Assembly: GCA_030068145.1 (NCBI GenBank) | Contig: JAPJBO010000014.1 | Location: 62,001-126,000, forward strand | DNA from: Diplonema papillatum | Lineage: Eukaryota; Euglenozoa; Diplonemea; Diplonemida; Diplonemidae | Length of the DNA: 64,000 bases | Reading direction: 5' to 3' | Part shown: in pieces, positions 60,030 through 64,000 of the stretch | Layout: each line of letters begins with the position of its first letter | Position numbering within the stretch: position 1 is the first letter of the stretch | Made by a program: the position numbers and the translations under genes | The notes under the pieces: model-generated | The model's input: the letters and a program-made list of their open reading frames with translations, nothing else | The model's database searches: none | What the model was told of the DNA's origin: nothing

Positions 60030-60190
60030 AAGGGAAAAAGAGAGAAACAGAAAGAGAGCACTGCAGAGCAAGTCAAAGGGTGTGGCTGGCACACCACACC
60101 ACAGCACACCGCAGCAGTCTCTTCGCACCCCTCGATGGTGTTGCTACAGCCATCGCTACCGCGCTGACCTGAACGAAAGAGACAAGCTGG
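60030..60190. repeat. Diverged GA/CAAGTCAAA unit
   Basis: aagagagaaacagaaagagag, then gagcaagtcaaagggtgtgg, then catcgctaccgcgctgacct and gaaagagac, in the order of the 49.6 kb units. The central block is replaced by a CAC-rich stretch. Confidence 0.75.
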
Positions 60191-60804
60191 AGTGCAGGGA
60201 CCAGCTCTCCGGGCTCCTCAGTTCTCACCGTGCGGCTACAGTGGGCGTAAGTCGGAGGCGCGCGGGTCGCAGCTCTGGTAAGCTGGGTACGGCGCCGAGA
60301 AAGAAAGAGAGATCACGTGCTTCGTCACCGAAGTGCGAGAAGACGAATTTCCACGTAGCCTGGACAAGGTGACAGAGTTGCTGTTTGCACATTTTGCACA
60401 CGAGCCTCGAGGGGGCCCCAAAGCGTCCACACGCCTGCACTTCAGCATGGGCTCAAGTGACTAAAGATCGGGAACGTTGTCCAATGAAAGTTGCTTCCTG
60501 TGCAGGTCTGCGTCGATCGGTCGTGTGGAGCGTGGCGGTCCGTTGCTACGAGAAAGAACACGGGACGACGAACATCTGGGTGAACATCGTTGTCGTCGGT
60601 TACCGGACCAAGCTACCGCAGACAGAAGCTACCTTTGACGGGACGTGCAAGCTCTGCGGATATCGACTATTAAGTTTGTATGCGCGACGCCCGCCTGGCG
60701 AGAGATTTCTCAGCACCATGGAACCAGGACCCTATAACCGTAACTAGAAAGAGGGTGCGTGCAAGTGATGTAACAAGTGGTCACTTGATATATAACAGGT
60801 GATC

Positions 60805-60823
60805 TAACAAGTGGCACTTGTTA
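60805..60823. repeat. Perfect 9 bp palindrome TAACAAGTG-G-CACTTGTTA
   Basis: A second, shorter palindrome (caagtggtcacttg) lies 25 bp upstream. Together the block reads as repeated aacaagtg/cacttgtt words. Confidence 0.9.
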
Positions 60824-61183
60824 TATGACACGTGCGTCGTGTGGGGGGGAAATCTTAGTTTCATGTTTAGGCAGGACACTGCCTCGGGCGGGTGGGTTTG
60901 CAAGACCTCGGGGGGTGGGGGGGGCGAAAAGGCAACAATCAAAAATGAGGCGCGCGGGGGAGCGCCGATTTCGCGGGCCTAATGAAGGTTGCAGACTGCG
61001 GGGCAGCTTGCTTTCGAGAATGCACGCTTTTTTCTCGCGGCTAAACAGGTGAGAGCGGATTTGCCACGGACAACGAGCTGTCACGTGCGCTCGGCGGCAT
61101 TGGATCGCTTGCCTGGCTTCGTCGGAACGATTGCTTCAGACCAGAACAGCGACTTCGAGCCAGCCCTGTGTTAGGTGCAGGTG

Positions 61184-61365
<182 letters not shown>

Positions 61366-61423
61366 AGAACCTATTTTAACGTGGCCCCCCTCTTAGCGAG
61401 AGTGCGTCCACGCGCGGCTTCTT

Positions 61424-63996
61424 CTAGGTTACTGCTGATGCTCCCCCGGGCTGCTGATGGGGGCCTGGAGTTTCATGCGGGCCGGAGTGGTGCTTGAGGC
61501 AGCATGGTCTTTCTTCCTCCGGCTGGAAAGTAGCGGCCCATGCCAGGTGCTGCGGGAACAGCGGTGTCTCCTCTGCAGAAAAGTGATCGCTTTGTACATG
61601 CTCCCTGACACCCAGGATAACGTCCTCGGCCGCTCTCGTGATCTGCGCTCTGCACGATACTCCCCGCACAATGGACCCTCCAAGCGACGTTAGTACTGTC
61701 GTCGGCGTGTCGAACCCGAAGTGCCATGGCCGCTTCGTCACCTTCGTGTATGAGCTTCCCAGCTCAATCAGGCTCAGTGCCTTCCCAAGGAGTGACTTCT
61801 GCAACTGTCGCAGCAGCAGCATCTGCTCCTGTCGGGGTGGCCGGCTCCGCTGCACTACGTCCATCGCCGCGTTGCTGAGCGCGTCCGCATCGCGGTTGCG
61901 CTCCCGCCGAACGTGTTCGACTGCCACTTGTAACCGCTGCTGGATGGCGCTTATGCGGGTACTTGCGCGGGTGAGCATCGGCCTTAGCTGCTCAGAGCAA
62001 CTTGTTCGTCGTGTCACTTGGCCCACTGCGAGGGCGGAGTCGCCGCGGACCACGCAGCGCACTTCCCGCTCGACTCTTACTTGCTGAAGGAGCTCTAAGC
62101 TAGCCAGGAGTCCTTCATACTCCGCGACGTTGTTCGTGCGCACGTTTGGCAGGGGCAGTACAATCTCCGCTTCTTTCTTGCCGTTCCGGTACAATACAGC
62201 CCCTGCTCCCGCTACTGCAAAAGCGGTGCCGTTTCCACGCGCACCTCCGTCGAAGTACACTGCGATTCCGTCTTCGGCTTCTTCGTCCGGCAGCGTGTCC
62301 CGTGCTGTTGTCGGCTTGTTCCTGGGGACTTCGGGTGGCGGGGCGTAGAACCGATTCTTTACCGGGGGCAGCTTGCACCCCGTTTCCAACTCAAAGGCTA
62401 CCGCTAGCTCCATGTAGCTGATTCCCGTTTCCTGCCCCGGCGACGCCCACTTGAGCGCTTTCAGCCAGCCCGTGAAAGCTGTCCAGAGGCTCGGGCCATG
62501 CTTCCATTTCGAGGTGGTTGCTGTGTGTGGGATGTCCGGTACGCTCAAGACCCGGGGGACCGTCGGTACCCATCCTCGCGGATACTCTACCGTCCGGTGG
62601 TGTCGCGTGGACCGATCCGCCAAACCATCCGCTTCCTGTCTGGCCACCAGTACCGCTACGAAGAACCTCTGCAGTCTCACCACTACACGGAGACGCTGGT
62701 GCTCGTCGATGGGCAGCGGGTATGCGTTTTGCGTTTGGGGGCACAGGGGGACTACTCCACAAAGACGTAGACACGGCGGCCAAGTTCCTTGGACGTTCTC
62801 CAGGTCAGCGTACTCCGACCTCGTTTGCGCCCACGCCGTGCACCTCCAGAAAAGGTGTTCGACTGTTTCTCGTTCCAGCGAGCCGCAATACTTGCACGGG
62901 GCCTCGAGACCGGTTCGCCCTGTGGCCGGTGTTGCCCCCGCAATTACTGTTCTCAGCAGCTTGATAAGCGGTCAGTGGCGTTTCCTGCGTCTCAAGAAGG
63001 TGCCTTGTGGCCCGCGTGTCGATGCCGTGTTGGGCTCCGTCGAAGTCCGCCGGCCTTCTTGTCGCTAGCTTCTTCATCTCCCGCAGGCGCAGCGCTTGGC
63101 GAACGTCATGCTGCAGAAGCTTTGTGTTGCCCATTGACGCTGCATCGTGGGTCACCGTCTCTCCGGCATCGTTCTCGTACGTGACCGTCGTTGGCGCCGT
63201 CCACCGCCAACCTATGTCCACCAGTGCGTCCTTGAAAAAGGCGAACGGCCCCCGCACCTGTGCGAGCGCAGCATCTCGCTGCCACGCCACTTGCGCCAGC
63301 CTCCGGACATGATCCCATTTTTGGCCCCGCCCACGTCGTAATCCTTCGGTATTGGGGAACTACGATTGGATCTAGCCTGTGTCCGTGGTGAAGGATGTGC
63401 AGTACAGCTTCTTGGGCACGGCGGGGGCCGCCTGTCCATACCGCCGCAGTGAACAGCCTTCTCAAACGCGCAGCGTCTGTCCTTCCGATGGTCGTCACAA
63501 CTGCACCATAGTACCGCTTCGCCCCGGCTGCCATGCTGACTGCTAGATCTTTGGCCTGCGCGGGTAGCGGAAGGAGGGCGGCTCTTCTTAGGACCGCTTC
63601 TGCTTCTGCATTACGCTGTGTGATTCTGCTCGAGAGGGTGAGTTTTCTGCTTGGTGACTGGGGTTTTGTGGACAGCATCACCCCCAATGCGTCGAACTCA
63701 ACCCGTCTGGCGAGCGTCACCGGTGGCGCTGCCGGTTGCAACGCCCTATCAAGCTCGGTGTATTGCACTGGCTCCAATGCACCCTGTGCTGTGGTGAAGC
63801 AAAAGGACTTCTTCTGCGCGCACACTCGCATTCCCGTTAGCCCGGCGAACTCGCTTGAACGTTGTACCGCCTCCTTCAGGTTTGCGCAGCTCTTCAGCAA
63901 TGCGTAGAGATCGTCCACGTAAGACAATGGAATCGCTGCGTCAAGCTCAGCGATGTGTCTCATCCAAACGCTGATCAGCACGTTTATGAGCACCAC
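61424..63996 (-). pseudogene. Non-LTR retrotransposon RT - zinc knuckle - RNase H, frameshifted, 5' part beyond window
   Basis: Minus strand. The RT palm with YVDD (63921-63910) is read in one frame to about 63320. The frame then shifts (RDAALAQVRGPFAFFKDAL from 63290), shifts again near 62970 into CKYCGSLERETVEHLFWRC (CCHC knuckle), and this third frame runs through the RNase H to a stop at 61424. The RNase H is of the bacterial/archaeal HI style: YFDGGARGN, NNVAEYEGLL, GDSALAV, RNRDADALSN. Two frameshifts make the copy inactive unless they are assembly errors. RNase H of this style was reported in plant L1 and oomycete Utopia elements, so the lineage is of interest. It is different from the element at 32.7 kb. 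Confidence 0.75.
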
Positions 63997-64000
63997 GCTG

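Overview
The window looks like nuclear DNA of a unicellular eukaryote. Host genes carry short spliceosomal introns: nine of nine donors I could place read GTATGC or GTATGT, and most acceptors end in ACAG. Two genes are recognisable conserved eukaryotic genes, an ER-lumenal P58IPK/DNAJC3-type co-chaperone and the splicing factor GPKOW/Spp2. A third encodes a VPS9-domain Rab5-type exchange factor. Base composition is near 50% G+C outside two very GC-rich retroelement ORFs. I cannot name the species. An alveolate or related protist is a guess, and the GTATGY donors argue against a core dinoflagellate.

Left part (1-8 kb): four host genes lie head to tail on the minus strand. They are a coiled-coil/Gln-rich protein running off the left edge, a secreted protein with a filamin-like segment, a coiled-coil protein, and a two-exon ubiquitin-like plus coiled-coil protein. 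From 8.3 to 15.9 kb there is a broken antisense reverse-transcriptase tail, then an intact 2,218-codon retrotransposon ORF of the restriction-like-endonuclease (RLE) class with very high G+C.

Middle (16-32 kb): gene-poor DNA with dispersed repeats, A/T tracts and hairpins. It holds a two-exon tail-anchored coiled-coil gene (18.1-19.2 kb) and the VPS9 gene (27.1-29.5 kb). At 32.7-38 kb, minus strand, lies an apparently intact two-ORF non-LTR element (APE endonuclease, RT, RNase H). After it come a GC-hairpin repeat and a 28-29 bp minisatellite.

Right part (42-64 kb): the five-or-more-exon P58IPK gene (42.4-45.9 kb), an acidic hypothetical gene (47.5-48.1 kb), and GPKOW (49.07-54.36 kb). The 4.2 kb GPKOW intron contains a tandem array of GA-microsatellite units, one of which carries an RT-RNase H ORF whose YxDD box reads WVDN. 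The last 10 kb has perfect direct duplications around an RNase H fragment, a small Cys-rich membrane protein, a 178 bp TG tract, and a frameshifted third non-LTR element with an archaeal/bacterial-like RNase H that runs off the right edge. At least five reverse-transcriptase lineages sit in 64 kb, so host genes are islands in retroelement debris.
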